From: Caldilineaceae bacterium bin34
Lineage (GTDB): Bacteria; Chloroflexota; Anaerolineae; Caldilineales; Caldilineaceae
DNA: 63,615 nt
Assembly (NCBI GenBank): GCA_002238555.1
Contig: MPMO01000023.1
Coordinates: 1-63,615, forward strand
Direction of reading: 5' to 3'
In this document: positions 9,954 through 18,685 of the stretch, one piece after another
How the letters are laid out: each line of letters begins with the position of its first letter
How positions within the stretch are numbered: the stretch's first letter is position 1
Notes under the pieces: model-generated
The model's database searches: none
What the model saw: only the letters and a program-made list of their open reading frames with translations
Told to the model about the DNA's origin: nothing
Program-made: the position numbers and the translations under genes

Positions 9954-10909
9954 TGGAACTCAACCAAGTGGCCCACAGGGCACGGGCCGTGACCGCGGAG
10001 GTCGCCCGCGCCATTGTGGGCAAGGACGAACTGCTGCGCCGCATCATGGTGGCGCTGCTGGCGGATGGCCACATCCTGTTGGAGGACTACCCGGGACTGG
10101 CCAAGACGCTGACGGCCCACAGTTTCGCCAACGTGCTCGGGTTGACCTTCCGGCGGATTCAGTTCACGCCGGACCTGCTGCCGGGCGATATTCTGGGCGG
10201 CTACATCTACAACCGGAACAGCGGCAGTTTTGAACTCCACCGGGGGCCCATCTTCAGCAACATCGTGCTCGCGGACGAAATCAACCGGGCCTCCCCCAAG
10301 ACCCAGTCCGCCCTGCTTGAGGCCATGCAGGAGCGCCAGGTTTCGCTGGAGGGGGAGACGATGGCGCTGCCGGATCCCTTCATCGTGATTGCCACCCAGA
10401 ACCCCATCGAGTACGAGGGAACCTTTCCGTTGCCGGAGGCGCAGCTGGATCGGTTCCTGGTTCGGCTCAGCGTTGGCTATCCCTCCCCCGAGGAGGAGGC
10501 CCAGATCCTGACCAATCGCCGCGACCGCAGACAGGACGACGTGGCCATGACTCCCCGGGTCGATGCCGAAACCCTGTTGGCGATGCGGACCGCGATTGAG
10601 GATGTCCACCTCCATGACGACCTGGCCGGCTATATCGTGAGGTTGATCACCGCCACCCGGCAGGACAACCGCGTGGCCGTCGGCGCCAGCCCCCGTGGTT
10701 CCCTGGCCCTGTTCCGTCTGGCACGGGCCAACGCCGCCATGGACGAACGGGACTTTGTGATTCCCGACGACGTCAAGGCCTATGTGCACCAGGCGCTGAT
10801 CCACCGTCTGATCCTGTCGCCGGACCTGTGGCTCCGACAAGGCGCCGCCGCCCAAATCCTGGACGGCATCCTCGACTCCGTGCCTGTACCCCTCGTGTCC
10901 GGTGCCTGA
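9953..10909 (+). CDS. MoxR-family AAA+ ATPase
   Basis: A 318-aa AAA+ ATPase of the MoxR subgroup, thought to act as a chaperone that inserts metals or remodels partner complexes. Walker A is ILLEDYPGLAKT, Walker B is IVLADEINRASPKTQSALLEAMQE, sensor 1 is ATQNPIEYEGTFPLPEAQLDRF. These are textbook MoxR motifs. The ATG at 9953 overlaps the upstream stop; longer in-frame extensions upstream are not supported. Immediately followed by a DUF58 gene with overlapping ends, the usual MoxR partner. Confidence 0.93.
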   Translation: MELNQVAHRARAVTAEVARAIVGKDELLRRIMVALLADGHILLEDYPGLAKTLTAHSFANVLGLTFRRIQFTPDLLPGDILGGYIYNRNSGSFELHRGPIFSNIVLADEINRASPKTQSALLEAMQERQVSLEGETMALPDPFIVIATQNPIEYEGTFPLPEAQLDRFLVRLSVGYPSPEEEAQILTNRRDRRQDDVAMTPRVDAETLLAMRTAIEDVHLHDDLAGYIVRLITATRQDNRVAVGASPRGSLALFRLARANAAMDERDFVIPDDVKAYVHQALIHRLILSPDLWLRQGAAAQILDGILDSVPVPLVSGA

Positions 10910-12197
10910 AGACCAGGGCCTGCCCCGCCTCTTCGCCGTGGTCGTGGTGGCCACGGCAGCCCTGCTGGCCGGCTTGGCCACGGTTCAGGGGTTTGTGCTG
11001 GCCTTGGCCGTCCCGCCCCTGGTACTGGTGGGATGGGCCTTGTGGCAGGCTCCGCGCCGATTGGACCTCGACGTGCGTCGGCACCTGGATCAGGATCGGG
11101 TGGCCCAGGGCGAACACATCCGCACCGTGCTGACGGTGGAGGATCGGGAGGAGGCCCTGGAGCATGTCCTGGTGGAGCAGCCGTTTCCGGCCGGCTTGGG
11201 GAAGTACGATGGCGAACACGAGGGCTGGCTCAGGCTGGAACCCGGCCGGGCGAGCCGGCTCGAGCATCGCCTGGAGGGAGCCCGGGGCTATTACGTGCTG
11301 CCGCCGCTGCGGATTGCGGCCAGTGATCCCTTTGGTCTGTTCAACGTCACCGAAACGTATGATCCGATCAATCGGCTGTTTGTGCTGCCGCGCGCCATCA
11401 AGATTCCGACGATGGCCCTCCAGGCCCGGCGCACACGGGTGTATCCCGGCCTCATCCCGGCCCGCAAGGGCGGCCCCGGTGTTGAGTTCTTTGGCCTGCG
11501 GGAATATCAGGCAGGAGACAGCTGGCGGTGGCTGAACCATCGAGCCACGGCCCGATCGGACACTACCCTCTTTGTCAACGAGTTCCAGTTGGAACGGGCC
11601 ATCGACATCGGGCTGATTCTCGACATCCGGGCGGTGACCAATGTCTTCACCGGCGACCGGAGTATTCTGGAGTTCAGCATCCAGGCTGCCGCGAGCCTGG
11701 CCGACACCCTGTTGGGCTACGGCAACCGCGTGGGCCTCTTCCTCTACGGCGGGTCCATCGACTGGACGTTCCCCGGCTCCGGCAAACAGCAGTACGAAAA
11801 GATTCTGCGCACGCTGGCCCGGGCCAAGGTGGAGACCAGCCAGATCTTCAATCGGCTTGACTATGTGCCGGCGCGCCTGTTCCCTCACCGGTCCCTGCTG
11901 TTGCTCATCAGCCCGCTGCACCCCGACGACCACGCGGAACTGCTGAAGTTGAGGGCGCGCGGCTATCAGGTGATTGTGGTGAGTCCGGACCCGATTGCCT
12001 TTGAGGAGGCGCTGTTGGAGGACGACGAGGAGCGGGAGTTGGCAGGTCGACTGGCCGCCCTGGAGCGAACCCATCTCACCAGTCGGCTGCTGCGCGGCGG
12101 CATTCGAGTCACCAAGTGGGACACGCGGCAGCCGTTCTCCGAGGCCGCGCGGGGCATCTTTGGCCATCCGCATCAAATCCAGGCCTTGAGAGTCTGA
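10902..12197 (+). CDS. DUF58 domain protein
   Basis: 431 aa with two N-terminal membrane helices (about residues 10-50), a beta-rich middle and the DUF58 core GVEFFGLREYQAGDSWRWLNHRATAR followed by a von-Willebrand-A-like fold (LERAIDIGLILD). DUF58 proteins pair with MoxR ATPases. Start is the GTG at 10902, overlapping the moxR stop by 8 bp. Last gene of the four-gene operon. Confidence 0.9.
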   Translation: MPEDQGLPRLFAVVVVATAALLAGLATVQGFVLALAVPPLVLVGWALWQAPRRLDLDVRRHLDQDRVAQGEHIRTVLTVEDREEALEHVLVEQPFPAGLGKYDGEHEGWLRLEPGRASRLEHRLEGARGYYVLPPLRIAASDPFGLFNVTETYDPINRLFVLPRAIKIPTMALQARRTRVYPGLIPARKGGPGVEFFGLREYQAGDSWRWLNHRATARSDTTLFVNEFQLERAIDIGLILDIRAVTNVFTGDRSILEFSIQAAASLADTLLGYGNRVGLFLYGGSIDWTFPGSGKQQYEKILRTLARAKVETSQIFNRLDYVPARLFPHRSLLLLISPLHPDDHAELLKLRARGYQVIVVSPDPIAFEEALLEDDEERELAGRLAALERTHLTSRLLRGGIRVTKWDTRQPFSEAARGIFGHPHQIQALRV

Positions 12198-12312
12198 CGA
12201 GAGTGCGGGGACCCGTATCGGCAACGCACTGCCGGCCGCCTGGAATTGCCGGCGCGGCAATCAAGGACATCCACGTAACAGACACACGAACACTCCGGGA
12301 CGGTTCCGCACG

Positions 12313-12666
12313 ATGGCAGTCCAGCAAGATCCCCACCTTTCCCCTCGCAGGATCCGAGTTCTGCGTGCGCAGAATCTCATGCGCATCGAGTGGCTGGACG
12401 ATTCCGTCAGCGAGTTGTCGCTGACGTGGCTGCGCAGCAACTGCCCCTGTGCGTCCTGCCGGGCGGCGCGCGGCGAATCCGGTACGGAGGCCGATCCCTT
12501 GGCCCTGTCCACCGGCCCCATGCCAAGCGATCGGGTGGCGGCCGTCGAGCTGGTGGGCGGATACGCGGTGCGCATCACGTGGGACGACGGCCATGACACG
12601 GGGATCTACGCGTTCTCCTGGCTGTGGGAACATCGGACCCGGGAAGACGGGACGGATGCCAACTGA
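12313..12666 (+). CDS. DUF971 (GBBH-like N-terminal) protein
   Basis: A 117-aa stand-alone DUF971 protein. The family signature is a small beta domain with a CxxC-type zinc site: LRSNCPCASCRAARGE, then GYAVRITWDDGHDTGIYAFSWLW. In eukaryotes the domain forms the N-terminus of gamma-butyrobetaine hydroxylases; stand-alone bacterial forms have been linked to iron-sulfur or metal handling. It is 115 bp downstream of the DUF58 gene and followed by a hairpin terminator. Confidence 0.88.
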   Translation: MAVQQDPHLSPRRIRVLRAQNLMRIEWLDDSVSELSLTWLRSNCPCASCRAARGESGTEADPLALSTGPMPSDRVAAVELVGGYAVRITWDDGHDTGIYAFSWLWEHRTREDGTDAN

Positions 12667-12671
12667 AATGC

Positions 12672-12705
12672 CCTGCCCGTTCCCGCATGCTGCGTGGGCA
12701 GGTTT
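12672..12705 (+). terminator. Putative intrinsic terminator after DUF971
   Basis: CCTGCCC (12672-12678) pairs with GGGCAGG (12696-12702), with an inner CGCA/TGCG stem, and three Ts follow. It lies 6 bp after the DUF971 stop and would end the DUF4129-to-DUF971 transcript. The short T-run makes it moderate. Confidence 0.5.
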
Positions 12706-12869
12706 ACAACATTTTGCCCACCCGGAAGATTTCCGGTTTCACCAACCGCGATTGGCATACAGCGCCTCTGGGCGAGATCCCATTCCCAGCTGTCCGAACT
12801 TGGTAAAGCCGCTTTTGGATCAATTGGTGAATTTGTTGGGTGATTTGGTTTCCGGGTTGGTCCGGGCAG

Positions 12870-13991
12870 TTACGGGGTTCCGGCAGTGGCCGCCTCGAGA
12901 AACGGGATCGCCTTGGTTCGTTTTTTCGTCCGTGCCCGGTCCAGCGGAGTGAAGCCGGAGGCGTCCTTCTGGTCGAGCCGGGTTCCGAAGTCGAGCAGGA
13001 GCTGAAGCATCTTGTTGCTGGCGCCGTGGTGCACGGCTACGTGCAGGCAGTTTTCGTTGGCCTGGCTCTTGATGTGATTGGGATCCTGGCCCTGCTCCAG
13101 GAACCATCGAACACCCTGAAGGCTGCGGCACGATACGGCGCAACCCAGTGGGGTGTAGCCGCCGTGATGTTCCGTGCCGCGCGTTCCGTCGAGCCGTGTG
13201 CCGTGCTTCAGCAGCAGCTCCAGCATTTCGAACTGGCCGTCGCAGGCGGCGTGGTTGAGCGTGTCGTCGTCGGCCACGGATGCCCCGGCTTCAAGCAGCG
13301 TCTCCATGATCTCGAGGTTGCCGCTGTGGATGGCGTGCTCAATGCAGCCACTGGGGTCCGCCCCATGTGTCAGCAGGCATCGGGCCGTGGCGGCCAACTC
13401 CTTGGCTTTGGCCTTGTCGTTCCTGCCCAGACAGGATCGGGTGCAGTAGAGGAGGGCGGACCAACCGCGTCGGTCCGTCCAGATCCGGGTGTCCGGGTCG
13501 TACGACGCGGCCAGGGCGGGATTGTGCGAGAGCAGTTCCTGGACCCTTTGGGTGCGGCCCAGCAAGGCGGCATGGAAGATGTCGAGGGCAGCCGGGATCC
13601 GGTCCAGCAGGACAGGCAGGAATTCGGTCGAATCACCCGTTGCGCACAGGGCCACCGCGCTGATGAGCCAAGGGCTGCCCGGCAGCAGGGGATCGGCACC
13701 GGCGTCGAGCAGAATCTCCACCACCCGCATGTGGCCCTCGTGCTTGGGTATCGTCTTTTTGTGTTCCACGGTACGGTGCAGAGGCCGATAATGGTGCGAG
13801 GAGCGTGACTTCACGTTCGGATCCGCGCCATGCTGCAGCAGCAGTATCAAGGCTTCCGGCCGGCCCCTGAGACTGGCTTCCATCACGGGTTGCCAGGCGG
13901 TGGCCAGCGTGCTATCCGCAACAAGCATGGACCGCATGGCGTCGAGGTCGCCGTTGCCGGCAGCAGTTGCCAGTTCCTTGGCCGTGGTCAT
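12870..13991 (-). CDS. Ankyrin-repeat protein
   Basis: 373 aa built of about ten ankyrin-type helical repeats (RPEALILLLQHGADPNVKS, HMRVVEILLDAGADPLLPG, NLEIMETLLEAGASVADDD, ENCLHVAVHHGASNKMLQLLLDFG). No other domain, signal or membrane segment is visible. It is probably a cytoplasmic protein-binding scaffold. The ATG at 13991 has AAGGAAA about 8 nt upstream; an upstream extension of the frame has non-coding character. It is divergent from rpe. Partner unknown. Confidence 0.85.
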   Translation of the reverse strand: MTTAKELATAAGNGDLDAMRSMLVADSTLATAWQPVMEASLRGRPEALILLLQHGADPNVKSRSSHHYRPLHRTVEHKKTIPKHEGHMRVVEILLDAGADPLLPGSPWLISAVALCATGDSTEFLPVLLDRIPAALDIFHAALLGRTQRVQELLSHNPALAASYDPDTRIWTDRRGWSALLYCTRSCLGRNDKAKAKELAATARCLLTHGADPSGCIEHAIHSGNLEIMETLLEAGASVADDDTLNHAACDGQFEMLELLLKHGTRLDGTRGTEHHGGYTPLGCAVSCRSLQGVRWFLEQGQDPNHIKSQANENCLHVAVHHGASNKMLQLLLDFGTRLDQKDASGFTPLDRARTKKRTKAIPFLEAATAGTP

Positions 13992-14208
13992 TTTGGTGTT
14001 TCCTTCTTGAGTGCAAACGTCCAGGCCCGCCAACGCGGGATGGTCATGGTACGCGGTTGATGGGCTGGCCCAACATTCAACAGCATGCCCTGTGGCGCGA
14101 ACGGACCGCGGCCACCTGCAGACCGGGTTCGGTTGTCGGTTTTGCGGCGCGGTCTGCCACAATTTATATGAGACACTGTTCCATTCCGCAAGGCTGGTCG
14201 CACAAGCG

Positions 14209-14877
14209 ATGGCTGCAATCCACCTGCTACCCTCCATCCTAACCGCCGACTTTGGTCGTCTTGCCGCATCGATTGCCGAGGCCGAGGCGGCCGGAGTGGA
14301 CGGTTTTCACCTGGATGTCATGGATGGGATGTTTGTTCCCAACATCACGTTTGGGGTTTCGACCATTGAAGCCGTCCGGCAGGCCACCGCACTTCCCCTT
14401 GACGTGCACCTGATGGTGGAGGAACCCCTGCGCCTGTTGCCGGACTTTCTGTCCGCCGGGGTTGAAATGGTCACCGTCCATGTGGAGGCATGCCGCGATC
14501 CGTACCGGGCGGTGGACGACATTCGGCGCGCCGACTGTCTGGCCGGGATTGCCATGAACCCCGGAACTTCGCCGGAGGCCGTGCGGGAATTGCTGCCGTA
14601 TGTGGACCGTGTCCTGGTTATGACCGTCCCACCCGGTTTTGGAGGCGCTCCGTTCATCGCCGGATCGCCGGCCAAAGTGCATCGGCTTGACTCGCTCATT
14701 GCTGCAACAGGACTCGAGTCGCCGCCGGCCATCCAGGTGGACGGCGGGGTGGATGCGTCCACGATCCGTGCCGTGGTTGATGCGGGTGCCCGTTACGTTG
14801 TGGCCGGTTCGAGCATCTACAACGCTCACAGGTCCGTGGCGGACAGCGTTGCCATCTTAAGGGAAGCACTTGCTTGA
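14209..14877 (+). CDS. rpe: Ribulose-phosphate 3-epimerase
   Basis: A 222-aa TIM-barrel enzyme interconverting ribulose-5-phosphate and xylulose-5-phosphate (pentose phosphate pathway). Motifs: LLPSILTADFGRL (N-terminal serine), DGFHLDVMDGMFVPNITFG (metal-binding His/Asp), PLDVHLMVEEP, MTVPPGFGGAPF, AIQVDGGVD, VAGSSIYN (phosphate site). The start is placed at the ATG at 14209 just before AAIHLLPSIL. Its TGA overlaps the TTG start of the next gene. Confidence 0.95.
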   Translation: MAAIHLLPSILTADFGRLAASIAEAEAAGVDGFHLDVMDGMFVPNITFGVSTIEAVRQATALPLDVHLMVEEPLRLLPDFLSAGVEMVTVHVEACRDPYRAVDDIRRADCLAGIAMNPGTSPEAVRELLPYVDRVLVMTVPPGFGGAPFIAGSPAKVHRLDSLIAATGLESPPAIQVDGGVDASTIRAVVDAGARYVVAGSSIYNAHRSVADSVAILREALA

Positions 14878-15644
14878 AGAAACTGCGACCAATTATCGCC
14901 ATCCTTGTGCTCGCGGCCGTCGCCGTTGGAATTTTCTTCCTCGTGCGGCCAATGGGGGAACCCGTGCCCGAGCCCGTGCCCGAGGCGGTATCCACACCCA
15001 CACCGACATCCACACAGAGGGCGGCCGATGGGTCCGCAGGATCGGAGTCGGCTTCAGCGAGTCCGGATCAGGCCGCCGGGCCGCCGCCGTTCGAGCAGTG
15101 CCTGGACGGAGTCTGCGAGTACCTTGCGGAACTGCCTGAATCAGGGGCCCTGGTGAGGATGCTGGACGAGAGCGACGACTTCAACTGGAGTGTACCGAGT
15201 GCCGCATGCCTGGCCGACCTCGATACGTTCCTCACGGACCAGGAACTTCTGGTTGATGCCTATGAGTTCAGGTTGCTCGACACACTCTCCGACCACCAAG
15301 GGCCCGTAAGTTACCAGTTGCCCACGACCGAGGATCCGGTCAACGATCCGGCCCCGAACGAAGGCAGTGCCCTCTGCACCTGGTCCGAGGAGGCCGATCG
15401 GGAGAACATCGCGTGTGACGTGGCGGTTACCCGCAGCGAGGAGGGGTTGACACCCGCAGTCAGGGCAGCCCTGTTGCTAGCGGCCATGGACGGAGTACGG
15501 CGCGCCTGGTATGAGGATCGGCAGTTGGATCTGCCGCCTTTCTACCATGAGGACGTCATGAAGCAGTTCGAGCCGGTGGTGTCCATGCCGGAACCGGATC
15601 AATACACCATGGCCTGCTGGGTTTTGTACGGTCGTCCGGGCTGA
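14874..15644 (+). CDS. Secreted or membrane-anchored protein of unknown function
   Basis: 256 aa. An N-terminal hydrophobic helix (about residues 5-25, after MKK) is a signal peptide or anchor. A Pro/Thr/Ser/Ala-rich linker (about 30-75) leads to a soluble domain containing five cysteines. No family is recognised. The TTG start at 14874 is supported by AGGGAAG about 8 nt upstream and overlaps the rpe stop, so it is coupled to rpe. Confidence 0.7.
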   Translation: MKKLRPIIAILVLAAVAVGIFFLVRPMGEPVPEPVPEAVSTPTPTSTQRAADGSAGSESASASPDQAAGPPPFEQCLDGVCEYLAELPESGALVRMLDESDDFNWSVPSAACLADLDTFLTDQELLVDAYEFRLLDTLSDHQGPVSYQLPTTEDPVNDPAPNEGSALCTWSEEADRENIACDVAVTRSEEGLTPAVRAALLLAAMDGVRRAWYEDRQLDLPPFYHEDVMKQFEPVVSMPEPDQYTMACWVLYGRPG

Positions 15645-15862
15645 ACTCGGCCCGTTGCACGGACGGGCACCGCGGTTCAAACGGCAAGTCGGCAGGTTGT
15701 GCGGCGGGCAGGTTCCCGGGAGGCGGGATGGCCACGACGCGCAAGGCGATTACCTGCGCCGGGGGCCTGCGTACGTGATGCGATGCGATCCAGATTATCC
15801 GATTGTGCTTCGGACCCTACGTCCTCCTTGCTCACTGCAGGCGTTGGTCCACGCACCGCCGG

Positions 15863-16798
15863 TCACATCAGGATCAGGATTAGGCTGTAGATCAAGGGCG
15901 AGGTAAAGAGCAGCGAGTCAATGCGGTCCAGCATGCCGCCGTGGCCGCGGAACAGGGTTCCCGAGTCCTTGGTGCCCACGTGGCGCTTCCACATGCTGAT
16001 GGTCAGGTCCCCCAGCTGACCCAGGACCGCAATCAGGAATCCGACTCCCAATCCGGCCCACAGGTTGATGGGCAGGGGCTCGAAGTAGTGCGCTTCCAGC
16101 GAAGTCAGGTTGCGAAACCAGTCGGTGCGCGCGATCGGCCAGTCCGGCAGTGTTTGCGGTATGGACAGCCAACCCGGATGCTGGGACAGAAGCACGATGA
16201 TCATCGCCATCAGGGGACCGGCCACCAGGGCTCCCGCCAGGCCTTCCCAGCTCTTGCGGGGCGAGATTGCCGGTGCCAGTTTGTGGCGGCCCCACAGCGA
16301 TCCCGCGAAATAGGCGCCCGAATCGGCCATGTAGGTGGTCCACATGAGCAGCACCAGCCACCAGAAGCCGCTGTCGGCCTGGCGTATCGGCACCAGCAAC
16401 GCCAGACAAGTGCCGATGTACATCGGACCGCTGGCCGTCGTCAGCCAGGTCAGGAAGGGGGTCCGCCGCGAAAACAGGGCCGAGGCCAGCAGCACGATCA
16501 TGCCCCAGGTAATGACCAGGCTCAACGGCACGCCACTGAAGGCTCCGCTGAACCGAATGATTAGGACGGCGCACCACAGCATGCCGAACTTGTGGTTGGT
16601 GGGATAGCCGCCCTGCCGGCACAGGCCGAAGTATTCGTAGCAGGCCAGCATGGCCGACCACACCACGACCGCCACCCAGATCAGGTCCCCCATCCAGATC
16701 AGGGACATGTAGAGCGGCACCACCAGCGCCAGCGTAAGCAGACGCACCCCGAGTGCCGGGATTTGGATGCGCCTGCGCTTGCGTTCGGGCCGGGTCAT
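15863..16798 (-). CDS. cdsA: Phosphatidate cytidylyltransferase
   Basis: An integral membrane enzyme (about 311 aa, seven or more helices) that makes CDP-diacylglycerol from phosphatidate and CTP. The C-terminal signature is present: SPRKSWEGLAGAL, then KDSGTLFRGHGGMLDRIDSLLF with the metal-binding Asp residues. The ATG at 16798 overlaps the uppS stop (ATGA), so it is translated together with uppS; longer upstream extensions are out of register with this layout. Order frr-uppS-cdsA is widely conserved. Confidence 0.93.
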   Translation of the reverse strand: MTRPERKRRRIQIPALGVRLLTLALVVPLYMSLIWMGDLIWVAVVVWSAMLACYEYFGLCRQGGYPTNHKFGMLWCAVLIIRFSGAFSGVPLSLVITWGMIVLLASALFSRRTPFLTWLTTASGPMYIGTCLALLVPIRQADSGFWWLVLLMWTTYMADSGAYFAGSLWGRHKLAPAISPRKSWEGLAGALVAGPLMAMIIVLLSQHPGWLSIPQTLPDWPIARTDWFRNLTSLEAHYFEPLPINLWAGLGVGFLIAVLGQLGDLTISMWKRHVGTKDSGTLFRGHGGMLDRIDSLLFTSPLIYSLILILM

Positions 16799-17508
16799 CA
16801 GGTCGGGCAGACGCCGCCGAAGCGGCGCTCCCTCCGGGCATACTCGCCGAGGGCGGCTTTGAGTTGATCCGGGCCGAAGGCCGGCCAGAAGGTTTCGGTG
16901 CTGTAGTACTCGGCGTAGGTGGCCTGCCAAAGCATGAAGTTGCTGAGGCGAAACTCCCCGCCCGTGCGAATGATCAGGTCGAGGTCGGGCAGGTCCGGCT
17001 GGTCCAGGAAGCCTTGAAAACGTTCCTCGTCCAAATCCTCAGGTTGCACGCCGGCCTGGATGATGCGACGGACGGCCGCCAGGATTTCGGCCCGTCCACC
17101 GTAGTTGAACGCCACGTTGAGCGTGATGCGGTTGTTGCTGCGGGTCTCGTTTACGGCCCGTTGCATCTCCGCTTGGAGATGGGGGTTGACCCGGTCCAGG
17201 TTGCCGCTGTGGCGAATCTGGACGCCGTTGGCGTTCAATTCGTCCAGCTGCGTGCGGATGGCGCTGCCCAGGAGGTTCAGCAGCCCGGAGACTTCGTTGT
17301 CGGGCCGGCTCCAGTTTTCGGTGGAGAAGGCGAACAGCGACAGGTACGGGACCCCGATCTCCACGCAGGCTTCCAGAATGGGCCTGATGTTGTCGACGCC
17401 GGCCTTGTGGCCGGCCATGCGCGGTCGGCCGCGGGCCCGGGCCCACCGGCCGTTGCCGTCCATGATGATGCCGATGTGGGCGGGGAGCGGCGGTTCCTGT
17501 TGGCTCAT
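16798..17508 (-). CDS. uppS: Undecaprenyl diphosphate synthase (cis-prenyltransferase)
   Basis: A 236-aa cytoplasmic enzyme that elongates farnesyl diphosphate to the C55 lipid carrier for cell-wall synthesis. Signatures: [17 protein letters not shown] with the catalytic Asp, [49 protein letters not shown]. Length is normal. Lies between frr (37 bp upstream) and cdsA (overlapping). Confidence 0.95.
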   Translation of the reverse strand: MSQQEPPLPAHIGIIMDGNGRWARARGRPRMAGHKAGVDNIRPILEACVEIGVPYLSLFAFSTENWSRPDNEVSGLLNLLGSAIRTQLDELNANGVQIRHSGNLDRVNPHLQAEMQRAVNETRSNNRITLNVAFNYGGRAEILAAVRRIIQAGVQPEDLDEERFQGFLDQPDLPDLDLIIRTGGEFRLSNFMLWQATYAEYYSTETFWPAFGPDQLKAALGEYARRERRFGGVCPT

Positions 17509-17545
17509 GGTGCCGACGCGCGGTCTGAAGGGTCCGCTGCGCGGA

Positions 17546-18103
17546 CTATAGGGTCATGATGTCGTCGACCTTGGCGGCCGCCAGGGTTTCGATCGCATCG
17601 ATGAATTCCTCGGTGCCTTTCTGTACGTCGGCCCGCGAAGTGTGGAGATCGTCCTCCGTGATCATGCTCTCGCTTTCCATGTCGCGCAGGTCGGAAATCA
17701 CGTCCCGCCGGATGTTGCGGATGGCAATCCGGCCCTGCTCGGCACGCGCGCCGACCTGTTTGGTCAGGTCCCGGCGCCGCTCCTCGGTCAGCGGCGGAAT
17801 CAAGAGGCGGATCTGCTTGCCGTCGTTCTGTGGATTGATGCCCAGTTCGGATGTGGAGATGGCCCTTTCGATGGCGGTCAGGTCGTCGGGGTTGTAGGGT
17901 CGGATCAGGATGGCCTGGGCATCCGGCACACTGATGGAGGCAATCTGGACCAGGGGACTGAAGGCGCCGTAGCACTCGACCGGCATGCGCTCCACCAGGG
18001 CCGAGTTGGCCCGTCCGGTGCGGATGGTGTCGAAATCGTTCTGCAGGGCCTCGATGGATTGCTCCATGCGCTCCCGCATGTCGGACAGAAGTTCGTCGAC
18101 CAT
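17546..18103 (-). CDS. frr: Ribosome recycling factor
   Basis: A 185-aa factor that, with EF-G, splits post-termination ribosomes. Conserved blocks: F(D)[77 protein letters not shown]. The ATG at 18103 has AAGGAAA about 8 nt upstream. A TACAAT hexamer at 18187-18192 (minus strand) could be its -10, but a -35 at proper distance is not evident. Confidence 0.95.
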   Translation of the reverse strand: MVDELLSDMRERMEQSIEALQNDFDTIRTGRANSALVERMPVECYGAFSPLVQIASISVPDAQAILIRPYNPDDLTAIERAISTSELGINPQNDGKQIRLLIPPLTEERRRDLTKQVGARAEQGRIAIRNIRRDVISDLRDMESESMITEDDLHTSRADVQKGTEEFIDAIETLAAAKVDDIMTL

Positions 18104-18685
18104 GGGGGTTTCCTTTGGCGTTGGGGTGTGCGGCCAATTGGCTGGCCAGGTTCCGGGCCGCGGGGTTCGGATGGACCCGAATCCGCATTGTAACTGAATC
18201 TTGGACAATCGCGCCGGGTGATCAGGAGGCCTGGGCAATCGCGTTCCCATTGGGTGGTGCCCGCGGGCAGGATGGCCGTGCTTCCCGTCACGTCCAGGAT
18301 CCCCTGTCATGGCTGCCCTCGCCGCCGCCCCCTTGGTGTTTCGCTCACCGAGGTGGAGATCCCCGTCGTTCCCGGGTCCGGCATCACTCGCAGTAGAGCA
18401 TCCTCCCGATTGTCATCCTAGCCGTGATCTGCGGAGCCGACAGCTGGATTCAGGTTGGGTTGTTCGGCGAGATCAAACGGGCTTGGCTGGAACCTTTTGC
18501 CATGCGACATCCTCTGGTGCGACACCTTCGGACGCATCTTCACACGGCTGGACTCGGCGCAGTTGGAGCGGTGCTTTGCCGTTTGGGCCAGATTGCTGGC
18601 CGCCACACCAGTAGCGAATACAAGGATAGGGGGCACGCGCCCCTGTCATGTTGGACCGCAGACTTCGGCCCCGGCTCCGGTTCAC
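18104..18685. other. Intergenic region between frr and the WD40 gene
   Basis: A 580-bp gap downstream of the WD40 gene and upstream of frr. No gene is supported. Around 18230-18280 it has a diverged match to the region upstream of the WD40 gene (21410-21465): both read AATCGC...CATTGG or CAATTGG...GTGCC...GGGCAGGA...CGTGCT in the same order. Confidence 0.4.
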